Shown here piece by piece: positions 28,163 through 37,363 of a stretch of 64,000 nucleotides of DNA. Every line of letters begins with the position of its first letter. Position 1 is the stretch's first letter. The notes beneath the pieces are model-generated. The model was not told where the DNA came from and searched no databases. It saw nothing but the letters and a program-made list of their open reading frames with translations. Source of the stretch: Variovorax paradoxus (GTDB lineage Bacteria > Pseudomonadota > Gammaproteobacteria > Burkholderiales > Burkholderiaceae_C); NCBI GenBank assembly GCA_016806145.1, contig CP063167.1, positions 802,501-866,500 of the forward strand. Direction: 5' to 3'. Position numbers and translations under genes: made by a program.

Positions 28163-28885
28163 TCAGCACTTCTGGATACCGATGGTGCGGTTCAAAAGAT
28201 CCTCTTCTTCGCGCAGCGCCGCTGCGGAGCCGGAATAAGCGGCAACGCCCCGCTCCAGCACGATGACGTTCGTGGAGAAGTCGAGAACGACGTCGACGTG
28301 CTGCTCCACAAGCACGCAGCCAACTCCGAGCCGGTCGCTCATCCGGACGATGGCATCCATCAGTTCCTCGCGCACCATGGGAGCAAGGCCCTCCAGCGGC
28401 TCGTCGAGCAGAAGGATGCGCGGCTGGCCAACAAGTGCCCGCGCCACGGACAGCATCTGCTGTTCACCGCCTGACAGTTGCGTGCCACCGTTGCGCCGGC
28501 GCTCCTTGAGTCGCGGAAACAGGGCGTAGATCGGTGGCAGAGCCACGCCGGCCGACCGCCCCTGCAGGCCCGACAGCAGGTTCTCCTCCACCGTCAGCGA
28601 AGGAAAGATGTCGCGGCTCTGCGGCACGTAGCCGAGCCCAGCCCGTGCGCGCGCATGCGTCGTAGCGCTGCCGATGTCGTTGCCGCCGAAGTGGATCCGG
28701 CCCTGCATCAGGTCGGCCAAGCCGATCGCGGTTGCCAGGGTGGTGGTCTTGCCGGCGCCGTTTCGCCCGATGAGGCCCAGCCGTTCCCCTTCGCGCACGC
28801 TGAAGCTGAGATGCTCGACGACCGGCACAACGCCGTAGCCGGTCGTGACATCGTCGAACCGGAGTTCAATGGGTTGCTTGGGCAT
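28163..28885 (-). CDS. livF: branched-chain-type ABC importer ATPase LivF
   Basis: 240 residues. Walker A GRNGAGKTT, Q-loop around YVPQSRDIFPSLTV, signature LSGGEQQ and Walker B ILLLDEPLEGLAP are all intact, with the short LivF-type C-terminus. Overlaps livG by 20 bp. Last transport gene of the minus-strand operon that begins with the Rieske oxygenase genes, so the importer is likely for the pyridine carboxylate or a related aromatic acid. The substrate assignment is inference. Confidence 0.94.
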   Translation of the reverse strand: MPKQPIELRFDDVTTGYGVVPVVEHLSFSVREGERLGLIGRNGAGKTTTLATAIGLADLMQGRIHFGGNDIGSATTHARARAGLGYVPQSRDIFPSLTVEENLLSGLQGRSAGVALPPIYALFPRLKERRRNGGTQLSGGEQQMLSVARALVGQPRILLLDEPLEGLAPMVREELMDAIVRMSDRLGVGCVLVEQHVDVVLDFSTNVIVLERGVAAYSGSAAALREEEDLLNRTIGIQKC

Positions 28886-29630
28886 GTCCGTCTCGTCCGA
28901 AATAGATTTGCTTGACTTGTTCGTTGGCGGCGACTTCTTCCGGCGTGCCTTCGACCATCACCGCACCGGCAACGAGCACGATGATGTGCGAGGCGAAACG
29001 GAACACCAGGTCCATGTCGTGTTCGATGAGCAGCACCGACAGTTCCTTCGGCAGGCTCTCGATGGCGTCCATGATGCGACCGCCTTCTCCTTGCGGCACA
29101 CCCGCGCCGGGCTCGTCCAGCAGCAGAACCTGCGGCTTCATTGCGAGCGCCAGCGCGATTTCAGCAAGCCGCTGTTCGCCGAGCGCGAGGTGTCCTACGA
29201 CCCGGTTCGCGTAGGGATGCAGGCCGAGCATGCCGAGCGTCTCGTGGACCTCGTCGCGAACGCGCGCGGAACGCGCCGGTGAGGGCCACCACTGCATCGA
29301 GGCCCGCAGCCGCTGCAGCACTGCGACCCGGACGTTCTCCGCCACGGTAAGGTCCTTGAACAGTCGGCTGATCTGGAACGTGCGAACGATGCCGCTGCGC
29401 ACGCGCGCGTATTGCGGTAGCTGGACGATCGAGCGGCCGTCCAGTTGGATGTCCCCAGACTGCGGGCGCATCGCCCCACTCAGCAGGTTGACCAGCGTCG
29501 TCTTGCCGGCCCCATTGGGACCGATCAGCGCCGTGCGCGCACCCTGCGGCAGCGAGAGCGTGACGTTCTGCGTGACGGCCAGACCCCCAAAGGAATGGCA
29601 AAGGTTCTGGGTTTTCAGCCGATGGGTCAT
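28866..29630 (-). CDS. livG: branched-chain-type ABC importer ATPase LivG
   Basis: 254 residues. Walker A GPNGAGKTT, the LivG-specific region IVRTFQISRLFKDLTVAENV, a diverged signature (HLALGEQRLAEIALALA, with A-L-G-E-Q in place of LSGGQ as in many LivG) and Walker B VLLLDEPGAGV. Its start overlaps the livM stop by ATGA. It couples ATP hydrolysis to import with LivF. Confidence 0.94.
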   Translation of the reverse strand: MTHRLKTQNLCHSFGGLAVTQNVTLSLPQGARTALIGPNGAGKTTLVNLLSGAMRPQSGDIQLDGRSIVQLPQYARVRSGIVRTFQISRLFKDLTVAENVRVAVLQRLRASMQWWPSPARSARVRDEVHETLGMLGLHPYANRVVGHLALGEQRLAEIALALAMKPQVLLLDEPGAGVPQGEGGRIMDAIESLPKELSVLLIEHDMDLVFRFASHIIVLVAGAVMVEGTPEEVAANEQVKQIYFGRDGHAQATH

Positions 29631-30640
29631 CGCGTTCCTCCGCTGCCGCCCAACCGCTTGGCGTACGCTACGGCCCGGTCCAGAAGTCCGATGAGGCCTT
29701 CCGGCAGGACAATGAGCACGACAATCAGCATCGACCCGATGACGAACAGCCAGTGATACGGATTCAAGGTTGACGCGATGTGATGGATCGTCATGTACGC
29801 AACGGTGCCGAGCACCGCACCCGCCAGGCGGCGCGTGCCGCCGAGGACGATCATGACCACCACACCCGCGGACGTCGTGAAGTCCAGCATGAAGAGATTC
29901 GCCACCTTGCTGGTCTGTGCCGTCAGGGCTCCTGCCAGCCCCGCCACGACGCCGCCGACGGTGTAGACGGCCAGCAGGTGCAGATACACGCGCCCGCCCA
30001 ACGCCTGGACGCGTCCCGGGTCCTGTCGTATGGCTCTGGCCGTCAAGCCAAAAGGTGATTCAACCAGGTTGCGCACGAGGAAAAACATCAACACCAGCGC
30101 GCCCAGCGCGTAGAAATAGCCGGTGTGACCCATGAAGTTGAACTCCCAAATACCGAACAGCGGAGCGACCTCGAAGCCGGCAAGTCCGTCGTCGCCACCT
30201 GTAAGCCATCTGGCCCAATTGGCGAGCTCGAGCAGCAACTGCGCCACCGCGATGGTGAGCATGACGAGCGTGAGCTTGGTCGAGCGCAGCATGACTGCAC
30301 CGCTCAGCAGCGCTATCAGCCCTCCGCCCAGCCCGCCGAGCAGCAGCCCGATGATGGGATCGGACGTCAGATACAACGCGGTCCAGCCCGCGACGTACGC
30401 ACCTGCGCCGTACAACGCGGCCTGGCCCAGGGTCGCGATGCCCGCCTGTCCGAGCACGAGGCTCAGCGACAGCGCAAAGATCGACATCGTCGCCATGTTA
30501 GTCAGCAGTCCAAGGTCCTGCGGGAACACTACGAAAGCCAGCAACCCCGCGAGCGTCAGGACGATCTCGGCGCGCAATTGCTTCCACGGGCGTACGCGCG
30601 CTGGCGTCGCCATCGCCATGGGCGGAATCATTGCGCTCAT
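29627..30640 (-). CDS. livM: ABC importer permease LivM
   Basis: 337 residues from ATG at 30640, which overlaps the livH stop by ATGA; the much longer in-frame extension upstream runs through livH and is rejected. About nine membrane segments; family motifs SLSLVLGQAGIATLGQAALYG near the N-terminus and the EAA-like loop before VVMIVLGGTRRLAGAVLG. Forms the inner-membrane channel with LivH. Confidence 0.93.
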   Translation of the reverse strand: MSAMIPPMAMATPARVRPWKQLRAEIVLTLAGLLAFVVFPQDLGLLTNMATMSIFALSLSLVLGQAGIATLGQAALYGAGAYVAGWTALYLTSDPIIGLLLGGLGGGLIALLSGAVMLRSTKLTLVMLTIAVAQLLLELANWARWLTGGDDGLAGFEVAPLFGIWEFNFMGHTGYFYALGALVLMFFLVRNLVESPFGLTARAIRQDPGRVQALGGRVYLHLLAVYTVGGVVAGLAGALTAQTSKVANLFMLDFTTSAGVVVMIVLGGTRRLAGAVLGTVAYMTIHHIASTLNPYHWLFVIGSMLIVVLIVLPEGLIGLLDRAVAYAKRLGGSGGTR

Positions 30641-31506
30641 GCTTGCCTCCCGAACAGCCCCTGTGGGCGAACCAGCAAGACGATAATCATCGTCAGGAAA
30701 AAGGCAGCCGATGCAAGCTGCGGAACCATGTATTTCATCGAAGTCTCCACGATGCCGAGCAGCAACGCTGCGAAGAAAGAGCCGAACAGATTTCCGTTGC
30801 CTCCCACGGCGACAACCGCCAGAAGGATCACGAGATATTTGGAGGCGTAAGTTGGCTCCATTGGCAGCATCTCTGCCCCGGCGATGCCGCCCAGAGCCGC
30901 GAGCGCGGCACCGATCGCGAAAGTCGCCGCATAGATCCTGGTCGTGTCGATACCGATGGCCCGGGCAATCGGCGCGTTGTCGACCGCAGCGCGCACCCGG
31001 ATGCCAAAGGATGACCGGTCCACGCTCAACCACAGGACGCCGACGACCGCAAGCCCGCAGGCAACGACGATGAGCCGATGACGGGGAATGGAGCGGAACC
31101 CCAGGTCCACCGACCCGCCGAATGCCTCAGGAAGCGCGACGGATGTCACCGACGATCCGAACATCAGGTTGACCGCAGCCGTCGCGACGAACATCAGGCC
31201 GATGGTCACCAGCATCTGGTCGAGATCGTCGCGCCGGTAGAAGCGGCGCAACAGGATGCGCTCGAAAAGCACCGCCACGAGCGCCACGATCGCGATCGCC
31301 AGTACGAAACCCAGCCCGATCGGCACACCCAGGCGTTGAGGAATGCTGGCCGCCAGAAACCCGCCGAGCATCGCGAAGGCGCCATGAGCCAGATTCACCA
31401 CCCGCATCAGACCCATGGTCATCGACAGGCCCACCGTGATCATGAACAGGATCATGGCGTACGTGATCCCGTCGACCAGGATGCTGCTAAGAAGCGCAAC
31501 GGACAT
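30637..31506 (-). CDS. livH: ABC importer permease LivH
   Basis: 289 residues with about eight membrane segments. Starts with MSVALLSSILVDGITYAMIL and has the LivH motif GLMRVVNLAHGAFAMLGGFL, with VVAVGGNGNLFGSFFAALLLG in the EAA region. Overlap with livM is 4 bp. It lies 15 bp after the solute-binding protein gene. Confidence 0.93.
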   Translation of the reverse strand: MSVALLSSILVDGITYAMILFMITVGLSMTMGLMRVVNLAHGAFAMLGGFLAASIPQRLGVPIGLGFVLAIAIVALVAVLFERILLRRFYRRDDLDQMLVTIGLMFVATAAVNLMFGSSVTSVALPEAFGGSVDLGFRSIPRHRLIVVACGLAVVGVLWLSVDRSSFGIRVRAAVDNAPIARAIGIDTTRIYAATFAIGAALAALGGIAGAEMLPMEPTYASKYLVILLAVVAVGGNGNLFGSFFAALLLGIVETSMKYMVPQLASAAFFLTMIIVLLVRPQGLFGRQA

Positions 31507-31521
31507 GCTGCAGCCTCCGCA

Positions 31522-32700
31522 CTACTTGGTCGCATTCTGGATGCGGCCGTAGTCGGGCTGCATCTCGAACGTGCGGAACTCACGATTGACGAAGCGTCCG
31601 GCCGCATCCTTTTCCACCACTCGCATGTAGACGTTCTGCACAAACTCGCGGGAGGCCGGATCGATCTTCACCGGGCCACGCGGGCTTTCCCAGGAAAATC
31701 CCTTGGCGGCGGCCATGGCCTTGGGCCCGTCGCGCTTGCCGTCCGTCGCCTTGACCATGTGATAGATCACATGCAGGCCGTCGAACGCGTTCGCGAGCTG
31801 GACGGTCGGAATGGCCTTGGGCGTAACCTCAGCCAGGGCATTGACGGCGGCCTTGTTCAGCGGCGAGTTGTGCGTCGCCGAATAGAACATACCGGTTTCG
31901 ATTCCCAGCAGCTCGGGGCCGATCGCGCGCAGCTGGTCCTCATCCGTCTCGCCCGTGCCCAGGAAGCGCACGCCCGCAGCTCTCAACCCCGCTTCGTTGT
32001 AGGCCTTGACCATCGCATAGGTGGCCGGCCCGCCCGGACCGAAGACATAGAGCGCGTCCGGCTTGAGTGCTTTCACGCGCTGCATCAGGGGGCCGAAGTC
32101 CGTCGTCTTCAGCGGCGCACGGATTGCTTCAAGCACCTTGCCCCCGCCGGCAACGAAAGCGGTGTTAAAGGCTTTCTCGGCGTCGAGGCCGGGACCGAAG
32201 TCGCTGACCAGGGATACGACGTTCTTGACGTTCTTCTCGAGCGCGTACTTGGCCACCGGCACGGCCATCTGCGGCAGCGTGTACGAGGTCCGCAAGAGGT
32301 AGTCGGACTTTTCAAGAAGCGACGAGGTCGACGCATTGAAGATCACGACGGGCACCTTCGCCTCCTGCGCAAGCGCGGCGACAGCCAGCGTATCGGGCGT
32401 GAAATACAAGCCCGCGATGTACTGCGCGCCTTCCTTGATGATGAGTTCCTGCGCCAGTGCCTTGGCCTGCGCGGGATTGATCTCCGGCAGGTCGCGGTAG
32501 ATCACCTCGATCGTGTGTCCGCCCGCAGTGGTGCCGTTGAGCTTTTGGTAGGCCTTGGTGGCGCCCTCCCAGGTCTGCCCGACCGCTGAGAACGGTCCGG
32601 ACATGGGGGCGATCACACCCACCTTGATGACATCGGCGCGGCTTTGGAAGGCGAACGTCGCGAGTGAGACCGCCATCGCGGCCATGAGTTTGAGGGTCAT
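31522..32700 (-). CDS. livK: ABC importer periplasmic binding protein, LivK type
   Basis: 392 residues from ATG at 32700 (GGAG nearby). Signal peptide MTLKLMAAMAVSLATFAFQS, then the type-I periplasmic fold: VIKVGVIAPMSGPFSAVGQTWEG, VIYRDLPEINPAQAKALAQELI, GPGGPATYAMVKAYNEAGL. It directly follows the maleamate amidohydrolase gene (92 bp gap) and begins the transport part of the operon. Related proteins bind amino acids or aromatic carboxylates; here a pyridine carboxylate is the likeliest ligand by context. Confidence 0.92.
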   Translation of the reverse strand: MTLKLMAAMAVSLATFAFQSRADVIKVGVIAPMSGPFSAVGQTWEGATKAYQKLNGTTAGGHTIEVIYRDLPEINPAQAKALAQELIIKEGAQYIAGLYFTPDTLAVAALAQEAKVPVVIFNASTSSLLEKSDYLLRTSYTLPQMAVPVAKYALEKNVKNVVSLVSDFGPGLDAEKAFNTAFVAGGGKVLEAIRAPLKTTDFGPLMQRVKALKPDALYVFGPGGPATYAMVKAYNEAGLRAAGVRFLGTGETDEDQLRAIGPELLGIETGMFYSATHNSPLNKAAVNALAEVTPKAIPTVQLANAFDGLHVIYHMVKATDGKRDGPKAMAAAKGFSWESPRGPVKIDPASREFVQNVYMRVVEKDAAGRFVNREFRTFEMQPDYGRIQNATK

Positions 32701-32792
32701 GTTCTTCTCCAGGGTGGTGCGGGTCGCTGGCGAGCCATGCGCCCGGGTATTGACGAGAGGTGGGGACGGGAATCGTGGGGCGCGGGCCGGCT

Positions 32793-33437
32793 TCAGGGCG
32801 GCTCGGCGTGCGACTGCGCTGCTGCAGTCGCCTGCAGGGCGTCGTCGCGGGACATCAACGTCGCGTACTTCTGTTGCATGTCGAACAGATTGGCTTCGTG
32901 CGCCCGCAGTGACCGGTCGCCCACGCAATCTGTGACGACGAGAGGACGAAAACCGTGGCACATGGCATCGACCACGCTGGCACGGACACACCCGCTGGTT
33001 GTGCATCCCGCGATCAGCAAAGTCTGCACCCCGCGCTGGGAAAACCAGGAAGCCAGTGAAGTCCCGAAGAACGCCGACGGGTGGATCTTGCGCAGCACGA
33101 GTTCACCGTTGCAGGGCTGCAGTTGCGGAACGATCTGGCTTTGCGGCGCGTCCTCCCGCAGGGCGAGGATGGGCGGCACCTTGAGCGCGAAGATGTTGGC
33201 GTCGGCTCCATCGTCCTGGTACACGACGCGCGTGTGGGCGATCGGCCATCGACGCGCGCGTGCCACATCCAGCAGGCCCCGCGTGCATTCGATGGCTGGC
33301 TCGATGTTGCCGCCGCCGAACGTGAGCGGGTCGGCGAATCCGTTGACGAAGTCGATGATCAGCACGCCATACGGCGCCTTCGGCGTGAGGACATGGCCGA
33401 AGCCCTGCTGCTTGTAGATGTCCGGAGCGGTGCTCAT
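32793..33437 (-). CDS. picF: maleamate amidohydrolase (isochorismatase fold), PicF/NicF type
   Basis: 214 residues of the cysteine-hydrolase/isochorismatase family. The Asp-Lys-Cys catalytic triad is visible as D29 (VLIIDFVNGF), K117 (LVLRKIHPS) and C150 (AGCTTSGCVRAS), with the usual cis-peptide loop before the cysteine. The expected reaction is maleamate plus water to maleate and ammonia in 2,5-dihydroxypyridine breakdown. The start overlaps the picD-like stop by ATGA, which fixes the context strongly. N-carbamoylsarcosine amidase would be the alternative on sequence alone. Confidence 0.9.
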   Translation of the reverse strand: MSTAPDIYKQQGFGHVLTPKAPYGVLIIDFVNGFADPLTFGGGNIEPAIECTRGLLDVARARRWPIAHTRVVYQDDGADANIFALKVPPILALREDAPQSQIVPQLQPCNGELVLRKIHPSAFFGTSLASWFSQRGVQTLLIAGCTTSGCVRASVVDAMCHGFRPLVVTDCVGDRSLRAHEANLFDMQQKYATLMSRDDALQATAAAQSHAEPP

Positions 33438-34477
33438 TGGAAAGCCTCGTCGATGACCTTGCCGTTGCGAACCACGACGACGTCGTCGAGCTCCACCGTG
33501 CAGTTGCGCAATGGGATGTCAAGGTGGCAAGGCGTGGTGCGAGTTCCCCCGGCTTCGTTGTTCGGGCCCAGCGAGAACAGGAAATTGCCTTCGAACGCAC
33601 GCGCGTCCTGCCCGGAAGTTGCCTCGCGGTCCACCAGGGACAGCGTGTGCCAGAAGCAGCGCGGCTGCATCCCCCATCCGATGTGCGCGATGGCGTAGGC
33701 CTCGGGGTCCTTGTAGGCCTCCATGAACTCGCGCAGCAAGGCAGCATCGATGTCACCTTCGATGCTGCGCACGAAGCCTTCGCGCAGACGCATCGTGATC
33801 TTGTCGGAGACGTAGTTCTTCTGCGGTAGCAAGATGTCACCGCGGTCGATCACGATGGTGCCGTCGCTGCCGCCTTCGTTGGCGAAAGTGAAGAGGAAAC
33901 CGCTCGGCCAGTGGTCCCAGCGCCCGGGCTCTTCGCAGAAACCGTATTCGGAGATGGTCGGGAAGTCGCCGAGCTTGAAAGTCACGTCCGTGCCGGCCGG
34001 CGAGGTCACGTGCATCTTTTTAGCGGCCTTGAGCAGCTTCGACGCGGCGAGCACGCGTTCGCGGTCGGCCTCGGTTGGCACCGCCCGAACCAGCACCTCG
34101 GGCGGCTCGACGGCAAGAAGGATCTTCGTTCCCGATTCGAGGATCTCCATCTGCTCTGGCGAGAACAGCAGCAGCATCAAGTCCAGGACGATGTCGCTGT
34201 TCTTCATGGCCGCGAGAGCGACGGGGTTGTTGGTGAGCGGCGTTTCCCCCAGGTAGTTCATGAGGTCGCGGCTCGGGGCCTTCTCCGCGTTGATAGGCTG
34301 CAGCTCGATCCTGGTCACGACTGCGCCCGCGGCTTGAGCTGCAATGGTGGCGGTTTGAAGCGTTTGCGGATGGGTGTGGGGACCGCACAGGATCGAGACC
34401 TTCTGTCCGCGCTCCACCTTGCTGAGCTTCAGAACCTGGTCCCAGGCCTTGACCATTTGATAGTCGCTGACTGGCAT
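33434..34477 (-). CDS. picD: 2,5-dihydroxypyridine 5,6-dioxygenase, PicD/NicX type
   Basis: 347 residues, equal to the family length. The non-heme iron ligands known for NicX fall at the same positions: H265 (IAHIGWGMQPR), H318 and D320 (TPCHLDIPLRNC). Other conserved blocks are LLAVEPPEVLVRAVPTE and EPGRWDHWPSGFLFTF. It opens the ring of 2,5-dihydroxypyridine with O2 to N-formylmaleamate in the cytoplasm. It lies between the decarboxylase and maleamate amidohydrolase genes, matching pathway order. Confidence 0.96.
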   Translation of the reverse strand: MPVSDYQMVKAWDQVLKLSKVERGQKVSILCGPHTHPQTLQTATIAAQAAGAVVTRIELQPINAEKAPSRDLMNYLGETPLTNNPVALAAMKNSDIVLDLMLLLFSPEQMEILESGTKILLAVEPPEVLVRAVPTEADRERVLAASKLLKAAKKMHVTSPAGTDVTFKLGDFPTISEYGFCEEPGRWDHWPSGFLFTFANEGGSDGTIVIDRGDILLPQKNYVSDKITMRLREGFVRSIEGDIDAALLREFMEAYKDPEAYAIAHIGWGMQPRCFWHTLSLVDREATSGQDARAFEGNFLFSLGPNNEAGGTRTTPCHLDIPLRNCTVELDDVVVVRNGKVIDEAFQ

Positions 34478-34500
34478 TTTTTGTCCTTTGTTTGAAAGTG

Positions 34501-35508
34501 TCAGATCTGTAGGAGCGCCAGATCCTGCGGGCTGCCCAGCTTGAAGAGCCGGCGGGCATTGCCGTAGCAGACCAGCGCACGAGTTCGCTCATCGAGCGGC
34601 GCCCCTTCAATGAAGGTGCAAGCCTCGGCGGTGGACTCGTAGGGATAGTCCACGGAGAAGAGCACGGCTTGCGCACCGAGCTCGCCAATAGCGCCAAGCA
34701 GTGCCGGCGCGGAGCACACGCCAGATGTCGTGATCAGGATGTTGCTGCCGATGTACTCGCTGGGCTTGCGTGCCAACTTGATGCCCGAGGGATAGGCAGC
34801 GAAGCGGCTGTCGATGCGCCGGCGTTGATATGGCAGGGCCTCGCCCATGTGGCCCAGCAACAGGGTCAGTCGCGGGTAACGATCGAACACCCCGCCGAAC
34901 AGCAGGCGCAGGGCGTGCCCTGCCGTCTCCACGCCCCATCCCCAGACGGCTCCCTGGAGCACCGGCATGCCTTCCAGCAGCGCCGGTGGCTGGCTGAACG
35001 CGTTGGGATGCAGGTAGATGGGCACGCCAAGCGCCTGTGCGCGCTCCCAAAACACATCGAATTCGCCGCCCTCGTAGTAGCGCCCCAGGGTATGGCCGTT
35101 GATCAACGCACCCTTGAAGCCGTGCTCTACGACCGTGCGCTCCAGCTCTCGCGCAGCCTCGTGCGGGTCCTGCAATGCCACATGGGCAAAGGCGCCGAAT
35201 CGTTTCGGATGGCGCGCCACGCGCTCGGCGAGGAACTCGTTGTTCTCGCGTGCGCGCCGGACGGCGGAAGCAACATCCGTCTCGGCCTGCACGCCGGGCA
35301 TCGTCTGCGACAGCACGGCGAACTCGATGTTTCCGGCGTCCATCTCGGCCAGGCGCTGGTCGTCGAAGTCGCTCAGCCTAGCGTCGAGCCGAGCCACGAA
35401 GTCGGCTGGCAATGCGCGTGTGTACTTGGCAGAGTACGCATCGAAGCCAGGGGCGGAGAAGTGCTCTTCGAGCGCGATCTTGGGAGTTCGATTCATCATT
35501 GTCTTCAT
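34501..35508 (-). CDS. picC: amidohydrolase-family decarboxylase, 3,6-dihydroxypicolinate decarboxylase (PicC) type
   Basis: 335 residues of the amidohydrolase-2/ACMSD-like group that includes gamma-resorcylate and 2,3-dihydroxybenzoate decarboxylases. Metal-site residues are seen as E14 and H16 (ALEEHF), H167 (YLHPNAF), H220 (LGHMGEALPY) and D287 (FSVDYPYES). With a hydroxylase upstream and a 2,5-dihydroxypyridine dioxygenase downstream, the expected reaction is 3,6-dihydroxypicolinate to 2,5-dihydroxypyridine plus CO2, as described for PicC. An internal ATG at codon 5 could be the true start. Confidence 0.88.
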   Translation of the reverse strand: MKTMMNRTPKIALEEHFSAPGFDAYSAKYTRALPADFVARLDARLSDFDDQRLAEMDAGNIEFAVLSQTMPGVQAETDVASAVRRARENNEFLAERVARHPKRFGAFAHVALQDPHEAARELERTVVEHGFKGALINGHTLGRYYEGGEFDVFWERAQALGVPIYLHPNAFSQPPALLEGMPVLQGAVWGWGVETAGHALRLLFGGVFDRYPRLTLLLGHMGEALPYQRRRIDSRFAAYPSGIKLARKPSEYIGSNILITTSGVCSAPALLGAIGELGAQAVLFSVDYPYESTAEACTFIEGAPLDERTRALVCYGNARRLFKLGSPQDLALLQI

Positions 35509-35513
35509 CGGGT

Positions 35514-36029
35514 TCAGACCGGGTAGGCCAGGGCTGTGTCAAGAATCTCGGTGTCGTGCACCACTTCGCGGCTGGCGATGAGCAGTCGTTCGCCTTCGCG
35601 CACAAAACGGTCGTGGTAGATGCCGGCGAGATGCACGGTGGAAGGCCCCTCGACGAGGGTCTGCATCAGGATGAAGGGTGTCTGCGAGCTGATCGTGTCG
35701 CTCGTCTCTTGCAGCACCCGCGTAATGCCCAGGACATGCAGCATGTGGCGAGGCGCAAACATCTGCGAGTGCGCCACGGCGAGCGCGCGATCAGTGATCA
35801 TGTCCCGGCCCTCGCAATAGACGAGGCCAACGGGCATGTTCAGCAGCGCGTTCTGACGCGAGGTGATCCGGTATTTCGCTTCATTGCTGAAGAACTCGGG
35901 CCAGCGCTCCACGTCGTTGGCGTCGAGGACGGCACAGTACTCGACATGGAAGGAGTCGATCTCCGCCCGCAGTTCGGCGGCGCGACGGGGCAACACCACA
36001 GAGCGGGTGTAGGCGAGTTGCTCCTTCAT
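35514..36029 (-). CDS. Rieske oxygenase small (beta) subunit, PicB component
   Basis: 171 residues from ATG at 36029, overlapping the alpha-subunit stop by ATGA. SnoaL/NTF2-like ring-hydroxylating beta subunit: VLPRRAAELRAEIDSFHVEYCAVLDANDVERWPEFF, then EAKYRITSRQNAL and GIYHDRFVREGERLLIASR. Beta subunits help build the alpha3beta3 oxygenase and have no metal site. Gene order alpha-beta is standard. Confidence 0.93.
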   Translation of the reverse strand: MKEQLAYTRSVVLPRRAAELRAEIDSFHVEYCAVLDANDVERWPEFFSNEAKYRITSRQNALLNMPVGLVYCEGRDMITDRALAVAHSQMFAPRHMLHVLGITRVLQETSDTISSQTPFILMQTLVEGPSTVHLAGIYHDRFVREGERLLIASREVVHDTEILDTALAYPV

Positions 36030-37336
36030 GCTGCCATCTCCGCGACACGGATGTCCATGACTCCTCGGTAGTACTCGTAGAGCGAGCGGATGCACGACTC
36101 CGAGATCAGGTTGCGTGCCGTGCCCTGGTGGCCAGCATCGAGCTTGACCACGTTGTTATCCGAGGACGAATTGCGGATGCCTTCCTGCACGAACTTCAGC
36201 GCCTCGTTGTCCTCAAGGCCGAGGAAACCCGACGGACCCATCAAGTTGCCCTGGCGGAGGCGGTGCCGGGTCATCTCCGGCGTGTCGTCTTCGTAGCCGA
36301 ACATCGTCCACTGCATCACCATGCTGTTGGGACCGTTCGGGATGATCTGACGCACGCCCATCGTGTTCATCTGGCGCTGCACAATCAGGTTCGGCCACAT
36401 GGTCATCATGTTGGCGGACCAGGGCGAGTCGAACTCGCGCACATAGTCCAAGAACCGCTCGTCGCGCAGCCGAAGGTTGTCGCTGAACGAACGCATCTCC
36501 GCCTTGTCGTCGGCGGCGACGGTGGCATAGACCTGGTCGGGCTTGGACGATGCCATGTAGCCGTGGCGTCCATGTTCCTTGTCTGCGAACACGATCGACT
36601 TGATACCCGGCACGAGAAGGCCGAACACCACGAGGAACGAGTGCAGCAACGTCGCGTGATACGGATCCTTGAGGTTCTCGTGGTACATCTTCCAGTTGCA
36701 CGGAAGCTCGTTGCGGCAATAACCCAGGATCCGGAGCTTCTTGCCCGAGAAGGGAACGTCGAACTCCTCGACAATCTCTTTGGTCATGTACTCCTCCAGC
36801 GGCGGGGTCTTGTCGGAGTAGGTGGCGAACACCACGCCGTTGCGCGTGGCCACGCGCAACTGGCGAGTCCCGTGCTCCGCGTTTTTGAAGTCCGATGGCA
36901 TGCCGCCGATCTTGTTGATTCCGCGCTTGAATGGAACGCCCTGCAGATTGCCTTTGAGGTCGTAAGACCACTGGTGATAGGGGCAGACGAACTCCTTGGC
37001 GTTCCCGTGGCTGGAGCGGCAGAATTCGGCGCCGCGGTGGGCGCAGCGGTTCTCGAAGACGGAGATCGTGTTGTCTTCCGCGCGAACGATCACCACCGCC
37101 GTGGCGCCCACATAGCCGCGCTTGTAGTCGCCAGGGTTTGGAATTTCGGCTTCCAGGGCCACGAAGTTCCAGGTGTCTCCACGGAAGATCCGCTCGATCT
37201 CCTGGTCATAGATGGCCTGGCTGGTGTACACCCAGTCGGGGATGTTGTTGAGCGCGTCGGCGGGCCAGACGCACTGCTCCAGGGGCGGGTTCTTTCTGGC
37301 ATTGGTGATGCCGATGACCGCCTGCGATTGATACAT
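36026..37336 (-). CDS. Rieske oxygenase large (alpha) subunit, 6-hydroxypicolinate monooxygenase (PicB) type
   Basis: 436 residues. Rieske [2Fe-2S] ligands C98, H100, C118 and H121 (CAHRGAEFC and CPYHQWSYDLKG). The mononuclear iron ligands H227 and H232 lie in NLKDPYHATLLH, with D224 as the likely electron bridge. The known pic pathway uses a four-component monooxygenase to 3-hydroxylate 6-hydroxypicolinate; the four components here (alpha, beta, ferredoxin, reductase) fit that. By family alone it could be an aromatic dioxygenase such as a salicylate 5-hydroxylase relative. Confidence 0.92.
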   Translation of the reverse strand: MYQSQAVIGITNARKNPPLEQCVWPADALNNIPDWVYTSQAIYDQEIERIFRGDTWNFVALEAEIPNPGDYKRGYVGATAVVIVRAEDNTISVFENRCAHRGAEFCRSSHGNAKEFVCPYHQWSYDLKGNLQGVPFKRGINKIGGMPSDFKNAEHGTRQLRVATRNGVVFATYSDKTPPLEEYMTKEIVEEFDVPFSGKKLRILGYCRNELPCNWKMYHENLKDPYHATLLHSFLVVFGLLVPGIKSIVFADKEHGRHGYMASSKPDQVYATVAADDKAEMRSFSDNLRLRDERFLDYVREFDSPWSANMMTMWPNLIVQRQMNTMGVRQIIPNGPNSMVMQWTMFGYEDDTPEMTRHRLRQGNLMGPSGFLGLEDNEALKFVQEGIRNSSSDNNVVKLDAGHQGTARNLISESCIRSLYEYYRGVMDIRVAEMAA

Positions 37337-37363
37337 GGAAAGCTCCTTGGCTCTGAGAGGTGG

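Noticed and set aside
31078..32589. 503-codon plus-strand frame across the livH/livK genes
   Set aside because: Antisense to two clear transport genes; composition is His/Arg-rich and has no motif.
33103..33840. 245-codon minus-strand frame across the picD-picF junction
   Set aside because: Out-of-frame shadow of two strongly supported genes that overlap by ATGA.
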